A DNA stretch of 64,000 bases from an uncultured Collinsella sp. (GCA_958451615.1 CAUDQR010000011.1:1-64000); one strand, 5' to 3'; shown: positions 1 to 9,271, counted from the first letter of the stretch. The notes: generated by a model not told the origin, from the sequence alone. Translations and numbers: made by a program.

Positions 1-3
1 GAT

Positions 4-80
4 GGACCTGTAGCTCAGTTGGTTAGAGCGTCCGGCTGATAACCGGGAGGTCACAAGTTCGAATCTTGTCAGGTCCACCA
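4..80 (+). tRNA. tRNA-Ile (GAT)
   Basis: A full cloverleaf of 77 nt with encoded CCA. The acceptor arms GGACCTG and CAGGTCC pair perfectly, and the anticodon loop CTGATAA gives anticodon GAU. It is identical to the tRNA at 228-304. Confidence 0.97.
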
Positions 81-91
81 CTTTCTTTCGC

Positions 92-136
92 AATAAACAC
101 CCCAGCGAGAGCCGAGTCGCCGCTGGGGTGTTTATT
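92..136. terminator. Bidirectional hairpin after tRNA-Ile
   Basis: A perfect 16-bp inverted repeat (arms 92-107 and 121-136, AATAAACACCCCAGCG and its complement). The A/T-rich ends make it a plausible rho-independent terminator in either direction between the tRNA-Ile and tRNA-Ala genes. Confidence 0.75.
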
Positions 137-147
137 ACTGTCTCCGT

Positions 148-223
148 GGGGGTTTAGCTCAGCTGGGAGAGCGCGGGCTTTGCAAGCCTGAGGTCAGGGG
201 TTCGATCCCCCTAACCTCCACCA
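148..223 (+). tRNA. tRNA-Ala (TGC)
   Basis: A 76-nt cloverleaf with encoded CCA. The acceptor arms are GGGGGTT and AACCTCC, and the loop TTTGCAA gives anticodon UGC. It lies only 4 nt before the second tRNA-Ile. Confidence 0.97.
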
Positions 224-227
224 TGAT

Positions 228-304
228 GGACCTGTAGCTCAGTTGGTTAGAGCGTCCGGCTGATAACCGGGAGGTCACAAGTTCGAATCTTGTCAGGTCC
301 ACCA
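228..304 (+). tRNA. tRNA-Ile (GAT), second copy
   Basis: Identical in sequence to the tRNA at 4-80, and the three bases before it (GAT) are also the same. Together with tRNA-Ala it makes an Ile-Ala-Ile cluster. No rRNA gene is present in this window, although one could lie just upstream of base 1. Confidence 0.97.
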
Positions 305-318
305 TCAAAACCGTGAAG

Positions 319-348
319 AGCTCTGGGGCGTTGCCTCGGGGCTTTTTT
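319..348 (+). terminator. Terminator of the tRNA cluster
   Basis: An 11-bp stem with several G-T pairs (arms 319-329 and 333-343, loop GTT) runs directly into a T tract at 343-348. This is a classical rho-independent terminator ending the tRNA transcript. Confidence 0.85.
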
Positions 349-360
349 CTTACCTACTGA

Positions 361-399
361 AAGTAGTCAAAAAAGCCCCGTCCCAAATTAACTACTTTG
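361..399. repeat. GGGAC-core palindromic repeat
   Basis: Arms AAAGTAGT (361-368) and ACTACTTT (392-399) enclose a loop containing GCCCCGTCCCAAATT. The loop recurs almost unchanged at 36634-36671, inside arms of related sequence. It belongs to the class of small palindromes with a GGGAC/GTCCC core described in the findings. Confidence 0.7.
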
Positions 400-488
400 A
401 TTTAGTGTGCTGTGCGAAAGATTGGGTAGTATAGCTATTCAATGCGGCGGGCTGCCGCGTGTTAACCGCTACGTACCGGAGGTGTTCC

Positions 489-989
489 ATGGTTCGTGTC
501 GACATAGAGACCATCGTCATGGCCGCCGGTCCCGTGCCATCGCTTATCGTGCTTCGCGAGCGCTGCAGCAAATCGGACTCGCCCGCGCCGCTGCGTTCCC
601 TTTCCATTCAGACTGGTTCGTTTGAAGCTGCTGCCATCAGCCGCGGCATCGATAGCGGTCGCGCCGAGCGCCCGATTACCCATGACCTGTTGCTCGATAC
701 CGTTGACGCCTTGGGCGCCAAACTCGAGCGCATCGAGATAGTTCGCGCCGAGCCGCCGGTGTTTTACGCGACGATTGTCGTACTGGCCGATGGTGACGAG
801 CGCAAGATCGATGCCCGCCCCAGCGATGCCATCGCCCTTGCCGTGCGCAGCAATGCTCCCATGTTTGTGGAGGACGACATCATGAATCGCCTGGGCACCG
901 TTTCTGCCCATGCCGAGGAAGTCGACGACGAGCAGGAGTTCGAGAAGTTCGACGAGTTCGTCCATACGCTCTCCCCCGATGACTTCTAA
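489..989 (+). CDS. Bifunctional nuclease domain protein (DUF151)
   Basis: A 166-residue protein of the bifunctional nuclease (BFN, DUF151) family. Plant and Thermotoga members of the family have been described with nuclease activity, but the bacterial role is unsettled. The family core is visible at about residues 45-130, with the motif DARPSDAIALAVR followed by an acidic tail (VDDEQEFEKFDEF) that is common in actinobacterial members. The start at 489 is preferred over an in-frame start at 459 because GGAGGT lies at 478-483 at ideal spacing. It is followed closely by two small genes on the same strand, which may form a short operon ahead of typA. Confidence 0.85.
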   Translation: MVRVDIETIVMAAGPVPSLIVLRERCSKSDSPAPLRSLSIQTGSFEAAAISRGIDSGRAERPITHDLLLDTVDALGAKLERIEIVRAEPPVFYATIVVLADGDERKIDARPSDAIALAVRSNAPMFVEDDIMNRLGTVSAHAEEVDDEQEFEKFDEFVHTLSPDDF

Positions 990-1022
990 ATGCGGGGCGT
1001 CCAGGTTGCGGAGCGTTCGCTG

Positions 1023-1379
1023 ATGGCCGGCGGCATGTCGGCTGAGGCGGCCGCCATCGCGCGTGAAGCCCAGATGCGCTCGGAAGCATCCGAGGCGGCA
1101 CGCATTGCCTATGTGACGCAGGCCCGCACGCTTCGCGAGCGCCGCGGCTCGTTTATCAAGATGGTTGTCGTCTCCGCCCTTGTCGCGGTAATCTGCTCGC
1201 GCCTTCGTGGTACAGTTGGTGCGCTTGGGTTTTCGATTTCAACAGGCTTGGTAATCTGGGGTGTGGTCGATGCGGTCATGCTGACCAACCAGATCAAGGT
1301 ACTCGACAAGCGCGCGATGGATATGATGCGCGCCCGCGACGCTGCCGCCAAGATCGCTGCCGAGGCACAGGAACTGTAA
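1023..1379 (+). CDS. Small two-helix membrane protein, unknown function
   Basis: A 118-residue protein that I do not recognise. An alanine- and glutamate-rich N-terminal helix (residues 1-45) precedes two hydrophobic segments at about 47-63 and 70-90, and the C-terminus is again charged and helical. The start at 1023 has GGAG 8 nt upstream. An in-frame ATG at 990 that abuts the stop of the previous gene (TAAATG) has no ribosome site of its own but could be used by translational coupling, adding 11 residues. The position directly behind the DUF151 gene suggests co-transcription. Confidence 0.7.
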   Translation: MAGGMSAEAAAIAREAQMRSEASEAARIAYVTQARTLRERRGSFIKMVVVSALVAVICSRLRGTVGALGFSISTGLVIWGVVDAVMLTNQIKVLDKRAMDMMRARDAAAKIAAEAQEL

Positions 1380-1409
1380 CGACGCCAGACTCGATGGGAA
1401 GGTCTAAAG

Positions 1410-1859
1410 ATGGCACAGGATATGCAGGACGCCGGTAACGTCTCCGCCGAGCTCGACGCCATGGTGTGCGATCTGATCGGCGCGTTCTTGGACGACCTTG
1501 CCGCCGGCGAGAATCCGGGCGTAGTTGTGGCGATCGAGGACGCTGCTTCCAACCGATATCTGGCGGCGCTCGACGAAGATGGCGAGGAGGCATGCCTCGA
1601 GGCTGCCACCAACTTTATCTCCGAGCACAAGATGGGTCTTAAGGACGAGGGGCTGGGCCGCATCGCCCGCTATGCCATCGGCTACACCGGTTGTGTCGAA
1701 ATTGACGGCGGCTATCACGACGCCCTGCTCGTGAGCTTCTTCGAAACCACGCTCGAGAGCGGTTTTTCGGCATACGTGCTGTATGAGGGCATGGGTGCCG
1801 GCGATGGTTTTATGTGGAGCGACCCTGAACCTGCAGGTGAGGAAACCCCTCTCATCTAA
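1410..1859 (+). CDS. Conserved hypothetical acidic protein
   Basis: A 149-residue acidic, soluble protein with no signal peptide or membrane segment. I recognise no enzyme motif. The middle (residues 55-125) is predicted-looking alpha/beta sequence with two adjacent aromatic strands (ALLVSFFETT and FSAYVLYEGM). A ribosome site, GGGAAGG, precedes the ATG. It lies 30 bp after the small membrane protein and 117 bp before typA. Base composition matches its neighbours, so there is no sign of transfer. Confidence 0.75.
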   Translation: MAQDMQDAGNVSAELDAMVCDLIGAFLDDLAAGENPGVVVAIEDAASNRYLAALDEDGEEACLEAATNFISEHKMGLKDEGLGRIARYAIGYTGCVEIDGGYHDALLVSFFETTLESGFSAYVLYEGMGAGDGFMWSDPEPAGEETPLI

Positions 1860-1976
1860 AATCGCTAAAATAAACGAGTTTTCGGTAAAAGGCTCAATAT
1901 TCCCGCTGAGCGTTGTGTCGCTGGGCGGGCCGCATACGCGTGCCGTTTGTATATGGATAGAAGATAGGGGAACTAC

Positions 1977-3815
<1,839 letters not shown>

Positions 3816-3841
3816 GCGCTGGGGCTTATAACCGCCAATAA

Positions 3842-3878
3842 GAAAGGGCGTCGACCGCGATGGTCGGCGCCCTTTTTG
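3842..3878 (+). terminator. Terminator after typA
   Basis: An 11- to 12-bp stem (AGGGCGTCGACC with TGGTCGGCGCCCT) with a four-base loop runs into TTTTT. It is a standard rho-independent terminator. Confidence 0.9.
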
Positions 3879-3902
3879 GTGCAAGGGGATCAGGTTGCTT
3901 TG

Positions 3903-3941
3903 CGCCACCACAAAGGTGCCTGGCCCTTTTGTGGTGGTTGG
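3903..3941. repeat. CCACCACAAAGG palindrome, copy 1
   Basis: The arms CCACCACAAAGG (3905-3916) and CCCTTTTGTGGTGG (3924-3937) surround GTGCCTGG. It lies between convergent genes. Two more copies flank the intergenic region at 48935-49308. The family is likely a dispersed palindromic repeat that can double as a terminator. Confidence 0.7.
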
Positions 3942-3944
3942 CGG

Positions 3945-5090
3945 CTAGGCGGTGGGGAGTCCTGGCGTGTTAGCCGGCTGCTGCGGCTTGAGGTGGGCGT
4001 TGCGCCAGATGATCTGGATGGCGTAGCCGAGCGTGAAGACGAAGGCTACACCGCTGACAAAGTTGCCCATAAGAGGAAGTGCCGTGAGTGCGCCCGCGAC
4101 GATACCGCCCACGGCGGCCATGGCGTAGCGGTTTTGGTTGTGTCCGACCATGCGCGCGACCGCGGTGCCCGTAAATGCCGCCGAGACCAAAGCGATGCCG
4201 ATGACGCCGCACATGAGGGCGGCGGCGAGCGACAGGCCTGCAATCGAGATGATGAGCAGCAGCACGGCGGGAGCGACGGCGACCGTGCCCAGAAGACCAC
4301 TTACCCACAGCGGCATGGGACGCTGATGGAGCATGCCGGCAGCGCTGGCGGTTGCGCGTGGAAAGACAAGCTCAAGCAGGATGGCGACAAAGCAGGTGGA
4401 AAGCGCCGCGGCAACGATGCCGCCGATAATGTCGTTGGCCGTAGAGGTGTTCTCGTTCTCGGTCCGGTCGATCTTGAGAGCTCCGACCTGGGCGCCCTCG
4501 GCCCGCTCGGGGTCCTGTGAGACGTGGGCGTTCACCGTGCCGGTGATGCGGGCGTTTTTACCCAGGATGAGCTTGTCGGCCCAGACCTCAACATCGCCAT
4601 CGACGGTGCCGTCGATGGTTACGGTGTCGCCGGCAAGCGCCGCCGATTTGGCGGAGCCGCGCAGGGCGACCGTTTCGCCTGCCGCGTAAAAACAGTTGGC
4701 GGTGCTGCCGGTGTTGAGCACGACGTGCTGGCCGGCCACCGTGACGCTGCCATCGATTGCGGTTTTGGCGATATCGATGGTGCGTGCCGCCAGACGAACG
4801 GCGCCGCCTACGGTGCAATCGCGAATCGACAGGCTCTCACCCGCCGCGATAATATCGCGGCCGATGGAGGCGTCGTCTAGGTTGAGGCTTTGGCCGGCCC
4901 AGTACAGGTCTCCCTCGACGCCAGACGGAGTTGAGTCAACTTCGGTTGCGAGCACGTTGCCCGCGGTGTCAGTGCCGGCGAACGACACCGTGGGAAGTGC
5001 GGTGAGCGCGAGCGCAATCAGCGCGAATAGGATGGTGATGCGGGCCTGCGCTTTGTGGCGCCGGATCGACGGTACTTGGTTGCAAGGCAT
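3945..5090 (-). CDS. Polymer-forming (bactofilin-like) membrane protein
   Basis: A 381-residue predicted exported and membrane protein. An N-terminal hydrophobic segment ending near SFAG (residues 15-38) looks like a signal peptide. Residues 45-190 are a run of short beta-rungs with recurring glycine and valine (such as GSVTVAGQHVVL and DGDVEVWADKLIL), as in bactofilin or polymer-forming cytoskeletal repeats. The C-terminal half holds about five hydrophobic helices. The start at 5090 is chosen because AAGGATT lies in front of it; a longer reading frame begins at 5138. The exact function is unknown. The domain assignment is an inference from the repeat pattern. Confidence 0.75.
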   Translation of the reverse strand: MPCNQVPSIRRHKAQARITILFALIALALTALPTVSFAGTDTAGNVLATEVDSTPSGVEGDLYWAGQSLNLDDASIGRDIIAAGESLSIRDCTVGGAVRLAARTIDIAKTAIDGSVTVAGQHVVLNTGSTANCFYAAGETVALRGSAKSAALAGDTVTIDGTVDGDVEVWADKLILGKNARITGTVNAHVSQDPERAEGAQVGALKIDRTENENTSTANDIIGGIVAAALSTCFVAILLELVFPRATASAAGMLHQRPMPLWVSGLLGTVAVAPAVLLLIISIAGLSLAAALMCGVIGIALVSAAFTGTAVARMVGHNQNRYAMAAVGGIVAGALTALPLMGNFVSGVAFVFTLGYAIQIIWRNAHLKPQQPANTPGLPTA

Positions 5091-5196
5091 AGTGAATCCT
5101 TCGTTAGATACTCGACAGGTATCTAACAGGGTACCCAACGCGCGGGCGCTCTAAAAGAATCTCTCGGTTGCATTTCGAGGGGTTGTGCTGTGCTAC

Positions 5197-5886
5197 CTAC
5201 TTTTTACGGTGCAAAAAGCGCGCGATGTCTTCCTCGGTAGGGCTTTTAATGTCAAAGCGCAGTGATAGCCAGCGCAGCCCCATGGTCACCACAACGCATA
5301 CGACCAGCGCGGCAACATTGCTCATGAGGCCGCTCATGACGAGGGCTACATAGCTTGCCGATCCGGCGATGGCCGCGATGGCATAGAAGTTGGTGCGTTG
5401 GAAAATGCCCGGGACCACGCCCATAAAGCCGTCGCGCAGCATGCCGCCGCCCACGGCGGTAAAGAAGCCCATCATGATACATACGGCGGGCGCAAATCCG
5501 TACACCAACGCCTTGTCCGCGCCGGTTGCTGCATAGATGCCGACCGAGATGATGTCGAGCAGGGGAATGAGTTTTTCGGGCTTATCGACGATTGCCGGGA
5601 AGATATAGATGATGGCGGCTGTGGCGATGGAGAGCGGTAGTGCCATGGGCTGGTTGAGGATGTAGACGTTGCCGACCTGGAGCGTCATATCGCGCAAAAG
5701 ACCGCCGCCCAGACCGCAGACCACCGCGAGCGCGACCGCGCCCACCAGGTCGAGCTTGTGCTCGCGAGCGACCAGCACGCCCGAGATCGATGCCGCGACA
5801 ACGGCGAACATCTCGAGCCAAAATGGGATAGCGACCATGGCATCCGAGGCGTGTGAAGTAACAGTCATAGCGGCGACGACGGGCAA
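5197..5886 (-). CDS. UPF0126/TRIC-type membrane protein
   Basis: About 229 residues with seven hydrophobic helices in two repeated halves. Each half carries the family glycine motif, GLGGGLLRDM near residue 60 and AVGGGMLRDGF near 145. UPF0126 (YadS/YvgT) proteins share this fold with TRIC channels, and bacterial members have been linked to glycine uptake or cation flux; the substrate here is unknown. The start is set at a TTG (5886) with AGGA 7 nt upstream. An ATG at 5868 has no clear ribosome site. The reading frame stays open to 6147, but that part is encoded by a palindromic repeat and is rejected. Confidence 0.85.
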   Translation of the reverse strand: MPVVAAMTVTSHASDAMVAIPFWLEMFAVVAASISGVLVAREHKLDLVGAVALAVVCGLGGGLLRDMTLQVGNVYILNQPMALPLSIATAAIIYIFPAIVDKPEKLIPLLDIISVGIYAATGADKALVYGFAPAVCIMMGFFTAVGGGMLRDGFMGVVPGIFQRTNFYAIAAIAGSASYVALVMSGLMSNVAALVVCVVVTMGLRWLSLRFDIKSPTEEDIARFLHRKK

Positions 5887-6020
5887 GATGAGGTCCTTTG
5901 ATTCTCGGGTTTGAACAATGCCCGTACATAGTACATGGTTGGCGGCGATTGAGACCCTATTGCTCGGCAAACGGTAGGGACTGGGCGCGGGCGTGGCATT
6001 GCTGGAATGCCAGGGGTCCA

Positions 6021-6085
6021 AAACATGTACGTCAGCCTCCAAAAACGACATTTTTCGACATCTTTGGAGGCTGACGTACATGTTT
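6021..6085. repeat. 65-bp palindrome upstream of nuclease-like gene
   Basis: Perfect 23-bp arms (6021-6043 and 6063-6085; core ACATGTACGTCAGCCTCC) enclose a 19-nt centre. Including the flanks, 6017-6098 recurs in reverse orientation at 7210-7291 with only about four differences. The two copies therefore bracket the gene at 6191-7198. Confidence 0.9.
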
Positions 6086-6190
6086 GGATTGAGCTCACAG
6101 CATGAATGAGTTGATTTACTCACATCCGGTATATTTCCCCACTTCAACGGACATAAGAGTTGGATACCGGCTCAGAGCGAGAGGCCCTCA

Positions 6191-7198
6191 ATGGACACCC
6201 CTGTTCTCATTTCGCATAAAACCGCATGGCTTGTCCATCATGCACCCCAGAATTTAGTTCAGTCTCTTGCGCGGCACGACTACCAGATAGGTGCACAAGG
6301 CATCTCCACCCAGCAACGTGTTGCGCGCATACGACAGGCCCTTACCGACTGCGGCATTCCGTCCGATATGCTTAAGACTATCGATATCGCGGTTGTATTC
6401 GAATTCGAGCGAATTCGTACCAAAGGCGTCGTTTGCCACATTCTTGGACAAAATCTTCCCTACGAGCATATTAACGAGTTGACGCCCGGAGTCTTCATCA
6501 CCGACGAAGCCTTCACCTTCGTGCTCGCGGCCGAGTGGATGGATAGGATCGAATATCTCGAATATGGCTATGAAGTTTGCGGCGATTATCGCATGAGGCT
6601 CAATCCCGCCGACCCTTATACCGAGCAACCAGCCACCGCCTCCAAGGATGAAATAATCGAACTGCTCGATCGGCATCCCGGCAAACCCGGTGCCACACGT
6701 GCACGGCTCGCGCTCAGGCACATCTACGATCGCTCGGCCTCGCCTATGGAGACCGCTTCGGCAATCGCCCTCTCACTCCCAACAAGCGAAGGCGGCGTTG
6801 GCATCCGAGGTATCGAACTCAACAAACCACTCGAGATCCCTCAACGTCTCTGGCATTGCGCCAAAGCTCGAACACTTAAAATCGATGCGCTCGTTACCTA
6901 CAAGCGCAGGGAGCTCGGTATCGAATATAAGGGCGGTTTTCACGATGAGTTCGAGCGCAAAGGAGCAGATGCGGAGCGAGAGGCCGTTCTCTCCCAAATG
7001 GGATATCGAATCGTTACGCTCACTTCGGCTCAATTCGGCAGCCAACTCGCCTTTCACCGCGCCATGAACAACATTCGCGAAGCACTCGGCATGCCTCGCT
7101 GTACCGACACCGGGCACCAGCGAGAGCAAAACGAACTACGCAAGGCTCTTATCCGCAACTGGAAAGGTATGCGAGACGAAGAGGCGCCTTCCGAATAG
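6191..7198 (+). CDS. Predicted PD-(D/E)XK-like protein with N-terminal AbiEi-like region
   Basis: A 335-residue protein that I cannot name with certainty. Residues 1-200 resemble the N-terminal part of AbiEi/DUF559-associated proteins, including a segment GVFITDEAFTFVLAA followed by an EVCGDYRM motif. The C-terminal third has a restriction-endonuclease-like pattern: an Asp in KIDALV, then LGIEYKGGFHD with the E-x-K pair, then a helix and strand GYRIVTLT. This is typical of the DUF559/Vsr-like PD-(D/E)XK fold. A diverged paralogue is encoded at 52970-54097. The codon usage looks AT-richer than the flanking genes. The start has a GAGAGG-like site upstream. The mirrored palindromes on both sides suggest transfer as a unit. 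Nuclease activity is inferred only. Confidence 0.7.
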   Translation: MDTPVLISHKTAWLVHHAPQNLVQSLARHDYQIGAQGISTQQRVARIRQALTDCGIPSDMLKTIDIAVVFEFERIRTKGVVCHILGQNLPYEHINELTPGVFITDEAFTFVLAAEWMDRIEYLEYGYEVCGDYRMRLNPADPYTEQPATASKDEIIELLDRHPGKPGATRARLALRHIYDRSASPMETASAIALSLPTSEGGVGIRGIELNKPLEIPQRLWHCAKARTLKIDALVTYKRRELGIEYKGGFHDEFERKGADAEREAVLSQMGYRIVTLTSAQFGSQLAFHRAMNNIREALGMPRCTDTGHQREQNELRKALIRNWKGMRDEEAPSE

Positions 7199-7221
7199 TG
7201 CCACTCCCGTGAGCTCAATCC

Positions 7222-7286
7222 AAACGTGTACGTCAGCCTTCAAAGATGTCGAAAAATGTCGGTTTTGGAGGCTGACGTACATGTTT
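7222..7286. repeat. 65-bp palindrome downstream of nuclease-like gene
   Basis: This is the reverse-oriented partner of the palindrome at 6021-6085. Its arms 7222-7244 and 7264-7286 have two mismatches and enclose a 19-nt centre. It begins 24 bp after the gene stop and ends 12 bp before the stray tRNA-Ser 3' end. Confidence 0.9.
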
Positions 7287-7298
7287 TTGAGGGAAGGG

Positions 7299-7325
7299 CG
7301 GGTTCGAATCCCTCCTCCTCCGCCA
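7299..7325 (+). pseudogene. tRNA-Ser 3' end fragment
   Basis: Twenty-seven bases match the T arm, acceptor strand and CCA of the complete tRNA-Ser at 7388-7478. They lie on the opposite strand, so the two 3' ends face each other 62 bp apart. No 5' half of a tRNA is visible upstream, where the palindrome of the nuclease unit begins instead. It cannot form a functional tRNA. Confidence 0.8.
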
Positions 7326-7349
7326 TATTTGCTTGTAAGGGGCTCTAAA

Positions 7350-7378
7350 CAAAAAAGCCCCGTTGTTGGGAGCTTTCT
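7350..7378 (-). terminator. Terminator after tRNA-Ser(CGA)
   Basis: Read on the minus strand, AGCTCC and GGGGCT form a stem with an A/C-rich loop followed by six T. It ends the minus-strand tRNA transcript. Confidence 0.7.
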
Positions 7379-7387
7379 CAACCAAAA

Positions 7388-7478
7388 TGGCGGAGGAGGA
7401 GGGATTCGAACCCTCGTGACCTTATACAGGCCAAACGGTTTTCGAGACCGCCGCATTCAACCACTCTGCCACCCCTCC
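7388..7478 (-). tRNA. tRNA-Ser (CGA)
   Basis: A class II tRNA of 91 nt with encoded CCA. The 5' strand GGAGGGG pairs with CTCCTCC. The anticodon loop CTCGAAA gives CGA. The long variable arm typical of serine tRNAs lies between the anticodon and T arms. Confidence 0.95.
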
Positions 7479-7488
7479 GCGTGGGGTA

Positions 7489-7517
7489 AAAACAAAGCAG
7501 GCTCGAAGGCCTGCTTT
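7489..7517 (-). terminator. Terminator between the tRNA-Ser genes
   Basis: A perfect 9-bp stem, AAAGCAGGC with GCCTGCTTT (arms 7494-7502 and 7509-7517), is followed on the minus strand by GTTTTT. Confidence 0.85.
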
Positions 7518-7526
7518 GGAATTAAC

Positions 7527-7617
7527 TGGCGGAGAGTCAGGGATTTGAACCCTGGAGACGCTTTTGACGCCTACACGATTTCCAATCGTGCTCCTTCGGC
7601 CACTCGGACAACTCTCC
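7527..7617 (-). tRNA. tRNA-Ser (GGA)
   Basis: A class II tRNA of 91 nt with encoded CCA. The 5' strand GGAGAGT pairs with ACTCTCC. The anticodon loop TTGGAAA gives GGA, and a long variable arm is present. Confidence 0.95.
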
Positions 7618-8067
7618 GTTAAATGCGAAAGTCAGTATACACGAGGAACCGCAAAGTGCAAACAGAAAAGTTGGCATTTTTTAAAACGCTTGGCCGTGCT
7701 TGGCGCTGCAGTGGGGCTTGAGGTGCCAAAAAACGGCTTCCGACCAGCGTGGTTGATCAACTCAATTGTTCAAAAAAGGGTATTCATAAGCGACTTGGCA
7801 ATGAATTTAAAAATCTTTGGGTGGTGCTGTGGGCCACTGGTATGCATTTTGCGACCACAGCCTTGTGCCCGTTGACCTGCGGCTTGGCTCAGCTTGTCCC
7901 CACGGCACCGTATCTTGTCAACAGATCCGTCAAGCTTTTGGTCAGCATTTGGTTGGAATGCGCATGAAACGTCGTGTGAGTATGGGCATATGTGGAGGTC
8001 ATGAGGTTGTAGCTGCATATTCTTGCAGCCTAGGAGGTTGAAAGATATTATTACCAAGTCTTTTCCT
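7618..8067. other. Intergenic region without a recognised gene
   Basis: About 450 bp between the tRNA-Ser genes and the rpsF leader. I find no convincing coding frame and no RNA family that I can name. A short hairpin (GCTGCA with TGCAGC, 8012-8030) and a strong GGAGG-like site at 8033-8037 are not followed by an ATG. A 26-codon frame starting MRMKRRVSM ends at 8042. The rpsF promoter must lie here, but I cannot place it. Confidence 0.5.
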
Positions 8068-8096
8068 GCTTCAGGCGCACCTTCACGACCTGAAGC
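8068..8096 (+). promoter_or_regulatory. Stem-loop in rpsF leader
   Basis: A perfect 8-bp stem, GCTTCAGG with CCTGAAGC, encloses a 13-nt loop and lies 27 nt before the rpsF start. In many bacteria the S6:S18 complex represses its own operon through a leader RNA at this place. I cannot confirm the conserved bulge of that motif, so the assignment is tentative. Confidence 0.35.
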
Positions 8097-8122
8097 CACA
8101 TTTGCCCAGAGGAGGTGACAAT

Positions 8123-8416
8123 ATGAAGGCTTATGAACTGCTGTTCTTTGTTGACCCGTCGCTCGACCCCGAGACTCGTCTCGCTGTTATGAAGCGTATC
8201 GATACCACGATCGCTGAGGGCGCTGGCAAGGTCGACTCCGTTGACGAGTGGGGCAAGCGCAAGCTCGCCTACGAGATCAACGACCTCACCGATGGTGACT
8301 ACACCCTCATCAACTTCCACGCAGATCCTACCCAGATCGCCGAGCTTGATCGCGTCCTGCGCATCACCGACGCTGTGGTCCGCCACATGATCGTCCGTCG
8401 CGACGACCAGGAGTAA
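8123..8416 (+). CDS. rpsF: 30S ribosomal protein S6
   Basis: Ninety-seven residues with the S6 ferredoxin-like fold and the family motifs YELLFFVDPSL at the N-terminus, WGKRKLAYEI near residue 41 and RHMIVRRD at the end. S6 binds the central domain of 16S rRNA together with S18. GGAGGTGAC lies at ideal spacing; an earlier in-frame start at 8102 would overlap this site and is rejected. It is the first gene of the conserved rpsF-ssb-rpsR-rplI operon. Confidence 0.97.
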   Translation: MKAYELLFFVDPSLDPETRLAVMKRIDTTIAEGAGKVDSVDEWGKRKLAYEINDLTDGDYTLINFHADPTQIAELDRVLRITDAVVRHMIVRRDDQE

Positions 8417-8464
8417 GACTGTCGTTTTGGACTGGGCTTGTGCCCCAAGAGGAAGTAGTGAGTT

Positions 8465-8917
8465 ATGAGCATCAATCGAGTGAACATCACCGGTAACCTC
8501 ACCCGCGATCCCGAGCTGCGCGTCACCGCCGGCGGAACCCAGGTTCTGTCCTTTGGCGTCGCCGTGAACGATCGTCGCCGCAACGCGCAGACTGGCGAGT
8601 GGGAGGACTATCCCAACTTTGTCGACTGCACTATGTTCGGCACCCGCGCCGAGGCCGTGAGCCGTTTCCTGGCAAAGGGAAACAAGGTCGCGATCGAGGG
8701 CAAGCTGCGCTACAGCTCTTGGGAGCGCGACGGCCAGCGCCGGAGCAAGCTTGAGGTCATCGTCGATGAGATCGAGTTTATGAGCTCCCGTGGTGGCCAG
8801 GGTGGCTACGATCAGGGCGGTTACGCCCCCGCAGCTCCCGCGCCCGCAGCACGTCCTGCCGCACCGGTGGCCACGCCGCCCGCGGTCGACGTCTACGATG
8901 AGGACATCCCGTTCTAA
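8465..8917 (+). CDS. ssb: Single-stranded DNA-binding protein
   Basis: A 150-residue SSB that coats single-stranded DNA during replication and repair. The OB-fold occupies residues 1-105 and begins INRVNITGNLTRDPELR. It is followed by a glycine-, alanine- and proline-rich tail and ends in the acidic tip DEDIPF, through which SSB recruits partner proteins. It lies between rpsF and rpsR, as in most Gram-positive bacteria, with AAGAGGAAG before the ATG. Confidence 0.97.
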   Translation: MSINRVNITGNLTRDPELRVTAGGTQVLSFGVAVNDRRRNAQTGEWEDYPNFVDCTMFGTRAEAVSRFLAKGNKVAIEGKLRYSSWERDGQRRSKLEVIVDEIEFMSSRGGQGGYDQGGYAPAAPAPAARPAAPVATPPAVDVYDEDIPF

Positions 8918-8989
8918 GGGTTGTTCACCTATTTTTGAGTGAGAGGCGGCTTCGGTTCGCCGAAGTTGCCAAACGAAAGGTATTTTGAC

Positions 8990-9256
8990 ATGGCTAATGA
9001 TTTTTCTGCACGTCAGCCGCGTCGTAAGTACTGCCAGTTCTGCAAGGAGAACACTGAGTTCATCGACTATAAGGACACTCAGCTTCTCCGTAAGTACATG
9101 ACCGACCGTGGCAAGATCAAGCCCCGTCGCGTCACTGGCGCTTGCACGCAGCATCAGCATGACATCGCCAACGCCATCAAGCGCGCCCGCGAGATGGCTC
9201 TCCTGCCGTACACCGTCCCCGTGGTTTCCTCTCGTGGCAACCGCGATCGCGGCTAA
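8990..9256 (+). CDS. rpsR: 30S ribosomal protein S18
   Basis: Eighty-eight residues, basic, with the S18 signature running from KYCQFCKEN through [11 protein letters not shown] to [12 protein letters not shown]. The two N-terminal cysteines CQFC and a third at GAC suggest a zinc-binding form of S18. The start at 8990 is preceded by GAAAGG and gives the normal length; the longer frame from 8939 is not supported. S18 partners S6 on the ribosome. Confidence 0.97.
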   Translation: MANDFSARQPRRKYCQFCKENTEFIDYKDTQLLRKYMTDRGKIKPRRVTGACTQHQHDIANAIKRAREMALLPYTVPVVSSRGNRDRG

Positions 9257-9271
9257 GAAGGGAGACGCATC

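Noticed and set aside
5887..6147. N-terminal extension of the UPF0126 protein
   Set aside because: The extra codons are read from the palindromic repeat at 6021-6085, and no start there has a ribosome site; family members begin near 5868-5886.
7299..7325. Attachment-site duplication by an integrase
   Set aside because: The fragment is inverted relative to the complete tRNA, not a direct repeat, and no integrase gene is in the window.
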